Notes: generated by a model from the letters alone, not told the origin. Counted from the stretch's first letter, positions 13,812 through 20,532 are shown. The stretch is DNA of 22,417 bases from an uncultured Oscillospiraceae bacterium (GCA_900547455.1 URGV01000033.1:1-22417); one strand, 5' to 3'. Made by a program: numbers and translations.

Positions 13812-14288
13812 TCAGGATTGCTGCTTGCGCCAGTGGTGATAGCGCCGCCGCAGCTGCATTTTCTGGAACAGATGCACCAGCGAAGAGACGATCAAAACCC
13901 CCACCGCCAATGCTCCGGCGATGGCAAAGGTGTGGATGCCGGTCTCGATAAACTGGGAGGTCTGCCCGGAAACGCAGTACTCCATCGTGTAGTAGATGCC
14001 GCCTCCCGGCACCAGCGGCAGGATGCCGATGGTCAAAAAGCCGGTGACCGGGGCTTTGAACACCCGCGCCATCACCTCGGCGTAGGCCGAGACAACGATG
14101 GTGGAGATCAGGTACTGGGCCAGATCGCTGCCCAAAAAGGAGAAGGCCAGATAGAACACCCAACTGAGCATGCCGCCGGTGGCCGCCGCAATCATGTGGG
14201 ACAGCTTGTGAAACTTAAAAATAAAGCAGAAAGAGAAGCAGGCCAGAAAGGTATAGAAAAAAACAGGGATATTTTCCATTATCTGCAA
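13812..14288 (-). CDS. Threonine/serine exporter small subunit (ThrE_2 domain)
   Basis: The 158-residue, strongly hydrophobic protein carries about five membrane segments and the ThrE_2 (DUF3815) hallmarks: the GLLPLVPGGG-like sequence ILPLVPGGGIYYTMEYCV after the second half begins, and a positive C-terminus (RRRYHHWRKQQ). In ThrE_1/ThrE_2 pairs the two proteins together replace the single ThrE exporter of threonine and serine. The start is TTG at 14286-14288, because AGGAGGT (14297-14303) lies 8 bases ahead, whereas the in-frame ATG at 14279 would be 17 bases away. The ribosome site is placed just past the stop of the upstream gene, giving 15 bases between genes and likely translational coupling. 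Confidence 0.85.
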   Translation of the reverse strand: MQIMENIPVFFYTFLACFSFCFIFKFHKLSHMIAAATGGMLSWVFYLAFSFLGSDLAQYLISTIVVSAYAEVMARVFKAPVTGFLTIGILPLVPGGGIYYTMEYCVSGQTSQFIETGIHTFAIAGALAVGVLIVSSLVHLFQKMQLRRRYHHWRKQQS

Positions 14289-14303
14289 CGCCAGTCACCT
14301 CCT

Positions 14304-15071
14304 TTAAATTCCCGGAAAAAAATAGCGCAGGGTGGAGATGGCAAGACCGGCGCCCAGCGCGATGCCTACCGCCACCATCAGCGACTCGACCAGCTTGATG
14401 ATACCCGCAATCAAATCGCCGCCCAAAATGTCACGCATGACGTTGGTGATGGCGATGCCCGGAACCAGGTTCATCAGTGTGCCGATAATCATCTTGTCGT
14501 AGTTCACCGTCCAGCCCATCGCGGTGGTCCAGACCGACAGCCCCGCCACCAGTGCGCTGCCGAAGATGTTCTGGAAAAAGCTGTTGGTGCCAAAATTGCC
14601 CAACAGCGACAGCAGCAAAAACAGAAGAATGCCGATGAAGAAGGAGGCAAAGCTGTCTTGGAAATTGCCGCCGTAAAACAGGGTGAAGGAGGCCGAGATG
14701 GACGCGGTGAAAAAAAGCCGTGTCCAGAAGGAGTAGTCCTTTTTCCCCATGATGGCGTCCAACGAAGCGCGGATCTGCTCAAGCGGCGGCCGCTCGGTGC
14801 AGACGTGGCGGCAGAGGTTGTTGAGCTTATCGATTCGGTCAAAATCCAGCGAGGAGGAGCGGTTGCGCTTGATGCGGGTGAGTGCGTGGCCGTTTTCGTC
14901 ATTGACGGTGACGATGATGCAGGAGGGGATGGAAAAAACATCCACCTCCGCAAATCCGTAAGCTGCCAGCATCCTTTTGATCGATTCTTCCACCCGGTAG
15001 ATCTCCGCGCCGCTCTGCAGCAGCCGCCAGCCGATCTCGGTGGTGATTTCCAGCAATTGGTCGTTGTTCAT
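14304..15071 (-). CDS. Threonine/serine exporter large subunit (ThrE_1 domain)
   Basis: The 255-residue protein has an N-terminal soluble region with the ThrE_1 (DUF1212) signature LLQSGAEIYRVEESIKRML and a conserved-looking IIVTVNDENGHALTRI strand, followed by about five membrane segments with the typical LMNLVPGIAITNVMRDILGGDLI stretch. The family exports threonine and serine. ATG 15069-15071 is used: AGAGGG (15083-15088) precedes it and the probable transcription start at about 15125 lies inside the longer open frame, which rules out its first ATG. It is the first gene of the ThrE pair and is divergent from the flippase, sharing a 215-base intergenic region. Confidence 0.87.
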   Translation of the reverse strand: MNNDQLLEITTEIGWRLLQSGAEIYRVEESIKRMLAAYGFAEVDVFSIPSCIIVTVNDENGHALTRIKRNRSSSLDFDRIDKLNNLCRHVCTERPPLEQIRASLDAIMGKKDYSFWTRLFFTASISASFTLFYGGNFQDSFASFFIGILLFLLLSLLGNFGTNSFFQNIFGSALVAGLSVWTTAMGWTVNYDKMIIGTLMNLVPGIAITNVMRDILGGDLIAGIIKLVESLMVAVGIALGAGLAISTLRYFFPGI

Positions 15072-15131
15072 CCCGTTATCATCCCTCTTTATATCTGCCT
15101 GATCTGATGTTCCCATCTGAAAACATGTTGT

Positions 15132-15140
15132 ATTATAACA
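15132..15140 (-). promoter_or_regulatory. Extended -10 promoter of the ThrE operon
   Basis: Minus-strand TGTTATAAT is an extended -10 (TATAAT at 15132-15137). The -35 position holds no good match. The start site would be near 15125. Confidence 0.6.
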
Positions 15141-15215
15141 CATTCCCCTCCAATTTCCTACTCCTTTTTCTCCAAATTCTTTGCCTCGGCCGCCATTCCT
15201 TTTTTACACAAAAGG

Positions 15216-15224
15216 TGGTATAAT
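15216..15224 (+). promoter_or_regulatory. Extended -10 promoter of the flippase gene
   Basis: TGGTATAAT, an extended -10 with TATAAT at 15219-15224. A perfect 12-base palindrome GGCGGCGCCGCC (15252-15263) follows in the leader. Confidence 0.6.
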
Positions 15225-15284
15225 AGAAAAAGTCGCAGCGGCACACCACCAGGCGGCGCCGCCAAAGCCATCAACGGGAGCGTT

Positions 15285-16691
15285 TTGATTTTGAACAAAT
15301 ACTGGAAGCTGATATCGAATACCCTGATCTTTGCCATCGGCACCTTCAGTTCCAAGGTGCTGGTCTTTTTCCTGATGCCGCTGTACACCTCGGTGCTCAG
15401 CGAAGCCGAGTACGGCACCGTCGACCTGATGGTGCAGATCGGCAATTTTCTGCTGCCTTTAGTCTCCTGCGGCATCATCAACGGCATCATCCGCTTCGGT
15501 CTGGACAAGTACTACAAGAAAAAGGACGTCTTTACCACCGGCTTTGTGACCATCCTGGGCGGCTTTGGCGTGCTGCTTTTATTGGAGCCGCTGCTCTCCC
15601 GACTGCCCTATATGGGCGAAAACACCCTGCTGATCTACATCTTTGTCCTGATGTCCTCGCTGCGCTCGCTGTGCTCGCAGTTTGTGCGGGCCAAGGGCTA
15701 CGTCAAGCTCTACGCCCTGGACGGCCTGCTCTCCACCGCCACCACCATCTTCTTCAACGTGCTGTATCTGGTGGTCCTCAAGTGGGGCATCAACGGCTAC
15801 ATCCTGGCGATGGTTTCGGCCGATACCCTCTCCACCATCTTTCTGTTTTACATCGCGGGGCTGCGGCACTACCTGCACCTGCGCGGGCTCAACCGCCGGA
15901 CCTCCAAGGAGATGCTGCGCTACTCCATCCCCCTGATTCCGAACTCAATCTTCTGGTGGGTCAACAACATGGCCAGCCGCTACCTCATCGCCTTCTTTTT
16001 GGGGGAGGAGCTCAACGGCCTGTTCGCCGTCTCCAACAAAATCCCCACCGTCATCGTGCTGATGTCCAACATCTTTATGGACGCCTGGCAGATGTCCGCG
16101 GTCAGCGACGTGCCGCAAAAGCGCGCGCAGTTTTTCAGCCGCGTCTTTCTGTGCTATCAGGCGCTGCTGTGCACCGCGGCTTCGGGGCTGATTTTGTTCT
16201 CCAAGGTCATCACCAGCATTCTGGTGGCCGACTCCTACTACAGCTCCTGGAAATATATCCCGCTGCTGCTGATCTCCACTATCTTCTCCTGCATGTCCAC
16301 CTTTTTGGGCAGCGTGTACATGGTGGAGAAAAAGAGCATGCTCAACTTCATCACCACCGGCGCGGGCGCGGTGCTCAACGTGGTTTTAAACCTGCTGTTC
16401 ATCCCCTCGATAAAGGTCAACGGCGCGGCGCTGGCCACCCTGATCAGCTATATGGTGGTCTTTGTGCTGCGCGCCATCGATACCCACCGCTTTATCCCCA
16501 TGCGCTTTTCCCCAACGCGGCTTGTCTTTAACACGGTGGTGCTGCTGGCGCAGGCGGTCATCATGATCTTTGAGATCAAGGGCTGGATTCTCTTTGAGGC
16601 GGCGCTGACCCTGCTGATGATCATCGCCAATCTCAGCGCGCTGTGGGCCACCGCGCGCAAGGTGCTGTTTTCCCGCGCGCGGGAGAACTGA
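15285..16691 (+). CDS. Polysaccharide flippase (Wzx/MATE-like, MOP superfamily)
   Basis: The product of up to 468 residues has about 14 predicted membrane segments and the MOP-superfamily start NTLIFAIGTFSSKVLVFFLMPLYT followed by SEAEYGTVDL, the pattern of polysaccharide-transport (oligosaccharide repeat-unit flippase) proteins. Such proteins move lipid-linked sugar units across the membrane. The start is a TTG in either reading: 15285 has GGGAG (15276-15280) only 4 bases ahead, and the second TTG at 15291 has a spacing of 10, so the start is uncertain by two codons. No polymerase or other capsule gene is adjacent; the nearest glycan gene is the glycosyltransferase at 12321-13592. The end is followed by a terminator acting mainly on the opposite strand. 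Confidence 0.85.
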   Translation: MILNKYWKLISNTLIFAIGTFSSKVLVFFLMPLYTSVLSEAEYGTVDLMVQIGNFLLPLVSCGIINGIIRFGLDKYYKKKDVFTTGFVTILGGFGVLLLLEPLLSRLPYMGENTLLIYIFVLMSSLRSLCSQFVRAKGYVKLYALDGLLSTATTIFFNVLYLVVLKWGINGYILAMVSADTLSTIFLFYIAGLRHYLHLRGLNRRTSKEMLRYSIPLIPNSIFWWVNNMASRYLIAFFLGEELNGLFAVSNKIPTVIVLMSNIFMDAWQMSAVSDVPQKRAQFFSRVFLCYQALLCTAASGLILFSKVITSILVADSYYSSWKYIPLLLISTIFSCMSTFLGSVYMVEKKSMLNFITTGAGAVLNVVLNLLFIPSIKVNGAALATLISYMVVFVLRAIDTHRFIPMRFSPTRLVFNTVVLLAQAVIMIFEIKGWILFEAALTLLMIIANLSALWATARKVLFSRAREN

Positions 16692-16718
16692 GGTTTTCCC
16701 TCCGGTTGCAAAGCCGGC

Positions 16719-16770
16719 AAAAAAAACACCCTGTCCCCCGCCACTTGAAAGGATGGCGGTCGGACAGGGT
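16719..16770 (-). terminator. Terminator of the BlaI-like gene
   Basis: ACCCTGTCC pairs with GGACAGGGT, with an inner CCGCCA/TGGCGG helix. On the minus strand it is followed by eight T residues (16719-16726), so it mainly ends the BlaI-like gene. For the flippase gene it is a poor terminator because no T run follows on the plus strand. Confidence 0.8.
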
Positions 16771-16845
16771 TATTCATGTGCAGAGGTATTTCCCACGCTG
16801 TTTTATCTTTCAAAAGCTTTTACCATCGCACCATGTCGTTTGGAG

Positions 16846-17211
16846 TTAGCGATGATATTCCTCTACTGCTTTTTTCAGCTCAGCCAACTGCTGCTCGTCG
16901 ACGGACTCTCTGGAAAGGAAGGAAAGGATCATATCCTTGGAGGAACCCGCGAAAATCCGGTTGCACAGATTTTCCAGCTCGGACTGCTGAACCGCCTCTT
17001 TGGTGACCAGCGGAGTGACGATGAAGCCAGGCTCCTGTCTTTCCAAAGCGCCGCGGAGAGTCAGTCTTTTGATTACAGTGTAGGTGGTATTTTTCTTCCA
17101 ATGAAACGCATCCTGGGAATATGCTGCCAGAGCAGAGGCTGAGATCGGAGCATGTTCCCAAATATACTCCATCAATGGGTATTCCGCTTCAGAAATTTTG
17201 ACACAATTCAT
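16846..17211 (-). CDS. BlaI/MecI/CopY-family winged-helix repressor
   Basis: The 121-residue product matches the BlaI/MecI layout: SEAEYPLMEYIWEHAPISASAL at the front, the recognition helix region WKKNTTYTVIKRLTLRGAL with the conserved NTTYT, and a C-terminal dimerisation tail with the ESVDEQQLAELKKAVEE helix. In staphylococci the repressor is cleaved after a BlaR1 sensor protease signals beta-lactams; CopY members sense copper. Neither a BlaR1-type sensor nor a CopY Cys-x-Cys tail is present here. ATG 17209-17211 is preceded by AAAGGT (about 17220-17225). The likely target is its own upstream region, which has two dyads. Confidence 0.87.
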   Translation of the reverse strand: MNCVKISEAEYPLMEYIWEHAPISASALAAYSQDAFHWKKNTTYTVIKRLTLRGALERQEPGFIVTPLVTKEAVQQSELENLCNRIFAGSSKDMILSFLSRESVDEQQLAELKKAVEEYHR

Positions 17212-17225
17212 CTCAACACAACCTT

Positions 17226-17279
17226 TCTAAGATAAAATGTAAAAACCTTCTCACTAAAATAAGTCTACCATCTTAGATG
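17226..17279. promoter_or_regulatory. Dyads upstream of the BlaI-like repressor gene
   Basis: TCTAAGAT (17226-17233) and ATCTTAGA (17270-17277) are exact inverse copies 36 bases apart; the second is also part of an 11-base palindrome CATCTTAGATG (17269-17279). They flank the AT-rich stretch where the minus-strand promoter must lie (a TTTTAC/TAGACT candidate is weak). Autoregulatory sites are inferred, not shown. Confidence 0.4.
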
Positions 17280-17433
17280 CCGTCTGTCAATCCGAAAAGC
17301 AAAAACCTTTAAAAATGTTTACAAATCAACCGCATTTTTTTGTTTTCTTTTCGTCAGACTTTCACTCTTTGGACAAAGACGGCGCCTTCCCCTTTGTTTT
17401 TGCGGACGACGGACAGGCTCATTCCTCACAATA

Positions 17434-17991
17434 TCACTTGCACTTTGCGAACAGCTGCACCCAGTAGTAGCTGCCGTCCTTGTCCTTGGCGCGGCCAAAT
17501 CCGACCTGCTCAAAGTTTTCTCCCAGGATGTTTGCCTTGTGCCCTTTGGAGGCCATCCAGGACTTCATGGTGGAGGCGACGGTGTCCTGCTCCTCGTTGA
17601 TGTTTTCTCCCCACCAGGAATAGCTGACGCCCTGGTCGTCCATTGCCGTGCGGGAGGCTCTGCCGTCCGGTCGGGTGTGGCTGTACTTTTTCTGGCATTC
17701 CTCTGCGCGCACCTGGGCGGCCTTGCAGAGCGCAGTGTCCAGCTCAAGCTCGGCAAGGCCGGCTGCCTTGCGCTCCTTGTTGACGCTCTCCAGCATCTGC
17801 TGCTGCCACTTTGCAGTCTCTTCCTCGGTTTCCTTGACGTTCTTTTTGATAACCTTGCGCTCCGACTTTACCTGCTGCTGGACGCTGGCTGACGGCTGGC
17901 CCGGCCTGCCCAGCGCCGCAAAGGCTGTGGTCGGCATGCAGATCAACATCATTGCGGCGGCGGCCATGGCCGCAAGCTGCCTTTTATTCAT
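17434..17991 (-). CDS. Secreted CAP-domain protein (YkwD/SCP type)
   Basis: The 185-residue product has a signal peptide (MNKRQLAAMA..., ending TTAFA at about residue 25), a short Lys/Glu-rich, probably coiled linker (about 40-60), and a CAP domain with the expected motifs in order: MLESVNKERKAAGL, SHTRPDG, WGENIN and GHKANILGENFEQVGFG. CAP proteins in spore-forming and other Clostridia are extracellular, with no single established activity. The mature N-terminus reads ALGRPGQPSAS, matching ALGKPG of the protein at 1224-2204. ATG 17989-17991 was preferred to the adjacent GTG because AAGGGGAG (17998-18005) lies 6 bases ahead. Monocistronic, with its own promoter. Confidence 0.9.
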   Translation of the reverse strand: MNKRQLAAMAAAAMMLICMPTTAFAALGRPGQPSASVQQQVKSERKVIKKNVKETEEETAKWQQQMLESVNKERKAAGLAELELDTALCKAAQVRAEECQKKYSHTRPDGRASRTAMDDQGVSYSWWGENINEEQDTVASTMKSWMASKGHKANILGENFEQVGFGRAKDKDGSYYWVQLFAKCK

Positions 17992-18089
17992 CACAATCTC
18001 CCCTTATTTAGAACCGTTCACAAAATATTTTCTTTCCGGAATTGCTTTCACTGTAGCATAGTAGTAAAATAAAGTAAGGCCTTTATTTT

Positions 18090-18118
18090 ATTATAATAGA
18101 TTTGCTCTGTTTTTACAA
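18090..18118 (-). promoter_or_regulatory. Promoter of the CAP-domain gene
   Basis: Minus-strand TTGTAA (18113-18118) and TATAAT (18090-18095) are separated by 17 bases. The leader of about 90 bases shows no structure I recognise. Confidence 0.72.
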
Positions 18119-18193
18119 GAGCCTTTTCCCTAAATTTTCTATGTTATTCTGCCAATTTTGGATGGTCCTATTCCATCCAGTCAGGAGGTTTTT

Positions 18194-19732
18194 ATGCTGT
18201 ACCAAAAAAATGCGCTGCAACACTTTTCGTTTGCGGAATCCCCTCTCTCCAAAGAGGAGAAAAAGGAGGAGCTGCGCCGCCTGTCGCAGCGGATGGAAGC
18301 GCTGCAGCTTTCTGTCAAGCAAAACGATCTGCCGGTCATCGTGCTGGTGGAGGGCTGGGGCACCTCCGGCAAGGGCAGCCGCATCGCCGCCATGATCCGT
18401 CAGATGGACCCCCGCTTTTTCCAGGTAGTTTCCACCGAGGCGCCCACCGCCGAGGAGAAGGCCCGCCCGTTTTTGTACCGGCACATGAAGAAGATCCCGG
18501 AAAACGGGAAATTTCTGTTTCTCGATTCCGGCTGGATGGACCAGACGGTGCGCGAGCGGCAGAGCGGTCAGCTTGATGACCAGGACTACCAAAGACGGCT
18601 GGAGGAGATCCGCGTCTTTGAGCGGCAGCTTTTTGACAACGGCTACCTGCTGGTCAAGCTCTTTCTGCACATCGGCAAAAAGGAGCAGCACCAGCGCATC
18701 CAGAGCCTGCTGCACGACCCGGACACCGCCTGGCGGGTCAGCGAGCACGACCGCTGGCAAAACGAACACTATGAACAGAGCCTGGAGGACTTTGAGCAGT
18801 ACCTCGACGCGACCAGCCTCCCCTTTGCTCCCTGGCACCTGATCGACTCCACCCACCGCAAACAGTCGGAGATCGACTGCCTGCACGCGCTGTGTGCCGC
18901 CATCGAGGAGGCGCTTGAGCAAAAGGCCGACCATTGCTGGCCCCCGCTGCACCGGGACCCGGCCTTTAACCCGCTGGACCAGCAGTTTCCACTGCAGCCC
19001 ATCGAGCAGCTCTTCCAGGTCAAGCTCGGCCAGCAGATGAGCCGCAAGGAATACAAGCAGCAGCTCAAACACTACCAGGAGCGGCTGGCCGACCTGCACA
19101 ACCAGATTTACCGCTGGAAGATTCCGGTGGTGCTGGCCTATGAGGGCTGGGACGCGGCCGGAAAGGGCGGCAACATCAAGCGGATTGCCGGCGCGCTCGA
19201 CCCGCGCGGCTACGAGGTGGTGCCCATCGCCTCCCCCAAGCCCTACGAGCTGGCCCGCCATTATCTGTGGCGGTTTTGGGAAAAGGTCCCCAAGGCCGGA
19301 CACATCGTCATCTTCGACCGCACCTGGTATGGCCGGGTGATGGTGGAGCGGCTGGAAGGCTTCTGCACCGAGCGCGACTGGCAGCGTGCCTACACCGAGA
19401 TCAACGAGTTTGAGCGCCAGCTGACCGACTGGGGCGCGGTGCTGCTCAAATTCTGGATTCAGATCGACAAGGACACCCAGCTCCAGCGCTTTGAGGAGCG
19501 CCGGGACAACCCAGAGAAGCGCTGGAAGCTCAGCGACGAGGACTGGCGCAACCGGGAGAAGTGGGACGAATACGAGCAGGCCATCGACCAGATGCTGCAG
19601 CGCACCAACACCAGCTACGCGCCCTGGCACATTGTCGAGTCCAACTGCAAATACTATGCCCGGATCAAGACGCTGCGCTTGCTGACCGAGGCGCTGGAGG
19701 AGGCGGTGCGCCTGCGGCGCAGCGCTCGCTGA
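18194..19732 (+). CDS. Two-domain PPK2 polyphosphate:nucleotide phosphotransferase
   Basis: The 512-residue protein contains two PPK2 P-loop domains in tandem. The C-terminal domain has the full signature EGWDAAGKGG (317-326), DRTWYGRVMVER (375-386) and the ERR lid. The N-terminal domain has EGWGTSGKG (53-61) but a changed Walker-B region (DSGWMDQTVRER, 111-122) that lacks the DRxWY core. Tandem PPK2 enzymes (class II, polyphosphate:AMP phosphotransferase) transfer phosphate from polyphosphate to AMP; in studied members the second domain carries the activity. The start is ATG 18194, 5 bases after AGGAGG (18183-18188), rather than the longer frame at 18158. No ppx/ppk partner is adjacent. The gene is followed by an 800-base gene-free region. 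Confidence 0.92.
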   Translation: MLYQKNALQHFSFAESPLSKEEKKEELRRLSQRMEALQLSVKQNDLPVIVLVEGWGTSGKGSRIAAMIRQMDPRFFQVVSTEAPTAEEKARPFLYRHMKKIPENGKFLFLDSGWMDQTVRERQSGQLDDQDYQRRLEEIRVFERQLFDNGYLLVKLFLHIGKKEQHQRIQSLLHDPDTAWRVSEHDRWQNEHYEQSLEDFEQYLDATSLPFAPWHLIDSTHRKQSEIDCLHALCAAIEEALEQKADHCWPPLHRDPAFNPLDQQFPLQPIEQLFQVKLGQQMSRKEYKQQLKHYQERLADLHNQIYRWKIPVVLAYEGWDAAGKGGNIKRIAGALDPRGYEVVPIASPKPYELARHYLWRFWEKVPKAGHIVIFDRTWYGRVMVERLEGFCTERDWQRAYTEINEFERQLTDWGAVLLKFWIQIDKDTQLQRFEERRDNPEKRWKLSDEDWRNREKWDEYEQAIDQMLQRTNTSYAPWHIVESNCKYYARIKTLRLLTEALEEAVRLRRSAR

Positions 19733-19770
19733 TGTTGGCCCTTCGGGCCCGCAGCCCCTGCCTTCTTTGC

Positions 19771-19789
19771 GAGGGGGCGTTGCCCCCTC
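19771..19789. repeat. Palindrome GAGGGGGC-GTT-GCCCCCTC
   Basis: A perfect 8-bp stem with a 3-base loop, 38 bases after the PPK2 stop codon. No T run follows, so it is not a classical terminator. Nested smaller dyads (GGGAGC-ACA-GCTCCC, 19804-19818) follow directly. Confidence 0.75.
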
Positions 19790-19882
19790 TGCACTCCCTT
19801 TGTGGGAGCACAGCTCCCGAAGCAAGTCGCCAGACTTGGCTTCTACCCTCAGAGTGGAGGGCGCTCCGCCCCTCCGACCCCG

Positions 19883-19912
19883 GGTGACTTTCCCGTCGCG
19901 GGGAAAGTCACC
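19883..19912. repeat. 12-bp perfect hairpin
   Basis: GGTGACTTTCCC (19883-19894) pairs perfectly with GGGAAAGTCACC (19901-19912) around GTCGCG. It abuts a second hairpin, CCAAAGG-GCGC paired with GCGC-CCTTTGG (19911-19941). Such adjoining GC-rich palindromes are typical of dispersed intergenic repeats. Confidence 0.8.
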
Positions 19913-19970
19913 AAAGGCGCGCCAAGGGCTGCGCCCTTTGGAATCCCCCTGGGTTTCAGCAAAACTTTGG

Positions 19971-20037
19971 GAACCTGACGCAGTCAGGTTCGAAGGATGG
20001 AACGCAAGCCCTATTAAACTGGAAGCTATAACCATCC
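19971..20037 (+). ncRNA. 5' part of the candidate structured RNA
   Basis: A perfect 9-bp hairpin GAACCTGAC-GCA-GTCAGGTTC (19971-19991) is followed by GGATGG (19995-20000), which pairs with CCATCC (20032-20037) and encloses a conserved-looking single-stranded segment (about 20001-20031). The two helices could stack. Whether this belongs to the same RNA as 20073-20267 is an inference. Confidence 0.35.
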
Positions 20038-20072
20038 CTTACCGCCCTTTTCGCGCTCGCTTACGCATCACG

Positions 20073-20267
20073 CCGGGCTACCTTCTGCCTTCAACCTAGA
20101 TGGATTTGCCACTTTGAGCGGGTGGGCAAACTGGCCTATATTTTCTCCCCAAGATCTACCGGAGTCACACTCTCAGCTGTCAATCCGTGGCGCGGTAGGT
20201 GGATTGCTCCCGAGGATGCCGCAGTTTCTAAACCTCCACAACCAATACCGCTAGGGCAGAAGGCCGG
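20073..20267 (+). ncRNA. Candidate structured RNA domain with long-range helix and pseudoknot
   Basis: CCTTCTGCC (20081-20089) pairs with GGCAGAAGG (20255-20263), 9 bp, extended after a bulge by CCGG/CCGG (20073-20076 with 20264-20267). Inside are a hairpin TTTGCC/GGCAAA (20105-20110 with 20125-20130) and an H-type pseudoknot at 20154-20206. One helix needs a G-U pair on the plus strand (A-C on the minus), which weakly favours plus-strand transcription. No known RNA family can be named with confidence. Confidence 0.4.
20154..20206 (+). other. H-type pseudoknot
   Basis: ATCTACCG (20154-20161) pairs with CGGTAGGT (20193-20200), one G-U; CAATCC (20181-20186) pairs with GGATTG (20201-20206). The partners interleave, so the helices form a pseudoknot, and their right arms are adjacent, so they could stack end to end. 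Confidence 0.5.
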
Positions 20268-20274
20268 GGGATCA

Positions 20275-20319
20275 AAGGGGGCAGAAGTTAAAGCAGAACG
20301 CTTTTACTTCCGCCCCCTT
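20275..20319. repeat. Long imperfect hairpin
   Basis: AAGGGGG pairs with CCCCCTT, then an internal loop, then GAAGT-T-AAAGC with GCTTT-T-ACTTC, 17 pairs in total around the loop AGAAC. Confidence 0.7.
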
Positions 20320-20331
20320 CGCTGGGGGTCA

Positions 20332-20368
20332 AGACTTCTTCGAAGTCTAGGACCAGGAGGTTCCTGGT
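20332..20368. repeat. Two adjoining perfect 7-bp hairpins
   Basis: AGACTTC-TTC-GAAGTCT (20332-20348) and ACCAGGA-GGT-TCCTGGT (20352-20368). A third, GCAGCAT/ATGCTGC (20378-20393), follows at once. Confidence 0.7.
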
Positions 20369-20407
20369 GAGTCTTTCGCAGCATTCATGCTGCTAGTAGG
20401 CCGGGGC

Positions 20408-20453
20408 TTGGGGCGGAGCGCCCAAATGGTGGGTCGCAGGAGCCAGCGGCTCC
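20408..20453. repeat. Further short palindromes near the glyS stop
   Basis: TTGGGGCG-GAG-CGCCCAA (20408-20425, one bulge) and GGAGCC-AGC-GGCTCC (20439-20453). They lie 80-125 bases past the glyS stop codon and may help to end its transcript, though no T run follows on the minus strand. Confidence 0.6.
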
Positions 20454-20532
20454 GCAGAAACTCCCCGGGGTTGGAGGGACGGTGTGCCCTTCTCGCAAAA
20501 TCCCTCGTCCACGGCAGTGGGTCAAAAGTTTT

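Larger units (their letters stand above)
19733..20532. other. 800-base gene-free region dense in palindromes
   Basis: No coding frame here has a ribosome site and family-like sequence. The region is a run of at least a dozen short inverted repeats, in two blocks (19733-19941 and 20275-20470), around a central domain with long-range pairing (20073-20267). Individual elements are listed separately. Together they look like dispersed palindromic repeats plus a structured RNA or mobile-element relic. Confidence 0.7.

Noticed and set aside
18113..20035. 640-residue open frame on the minus strand
   Set aside because: It is antisense to the PPK2 gene, whose codon pattern produces it. It has no ribosome site and the translation has no recognisable domain.
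20122..20370. 82-residue open frame in the palindrome region, considered as a transposase tail
   Set aside because: No ribosome site, runs through the hairpins, and I could not match it with confidence to TnpB or any other family.
19733..20532. CRISPR array
   Set aside because: The palindromes differ in sequence and length and are not separated by regular spacers.
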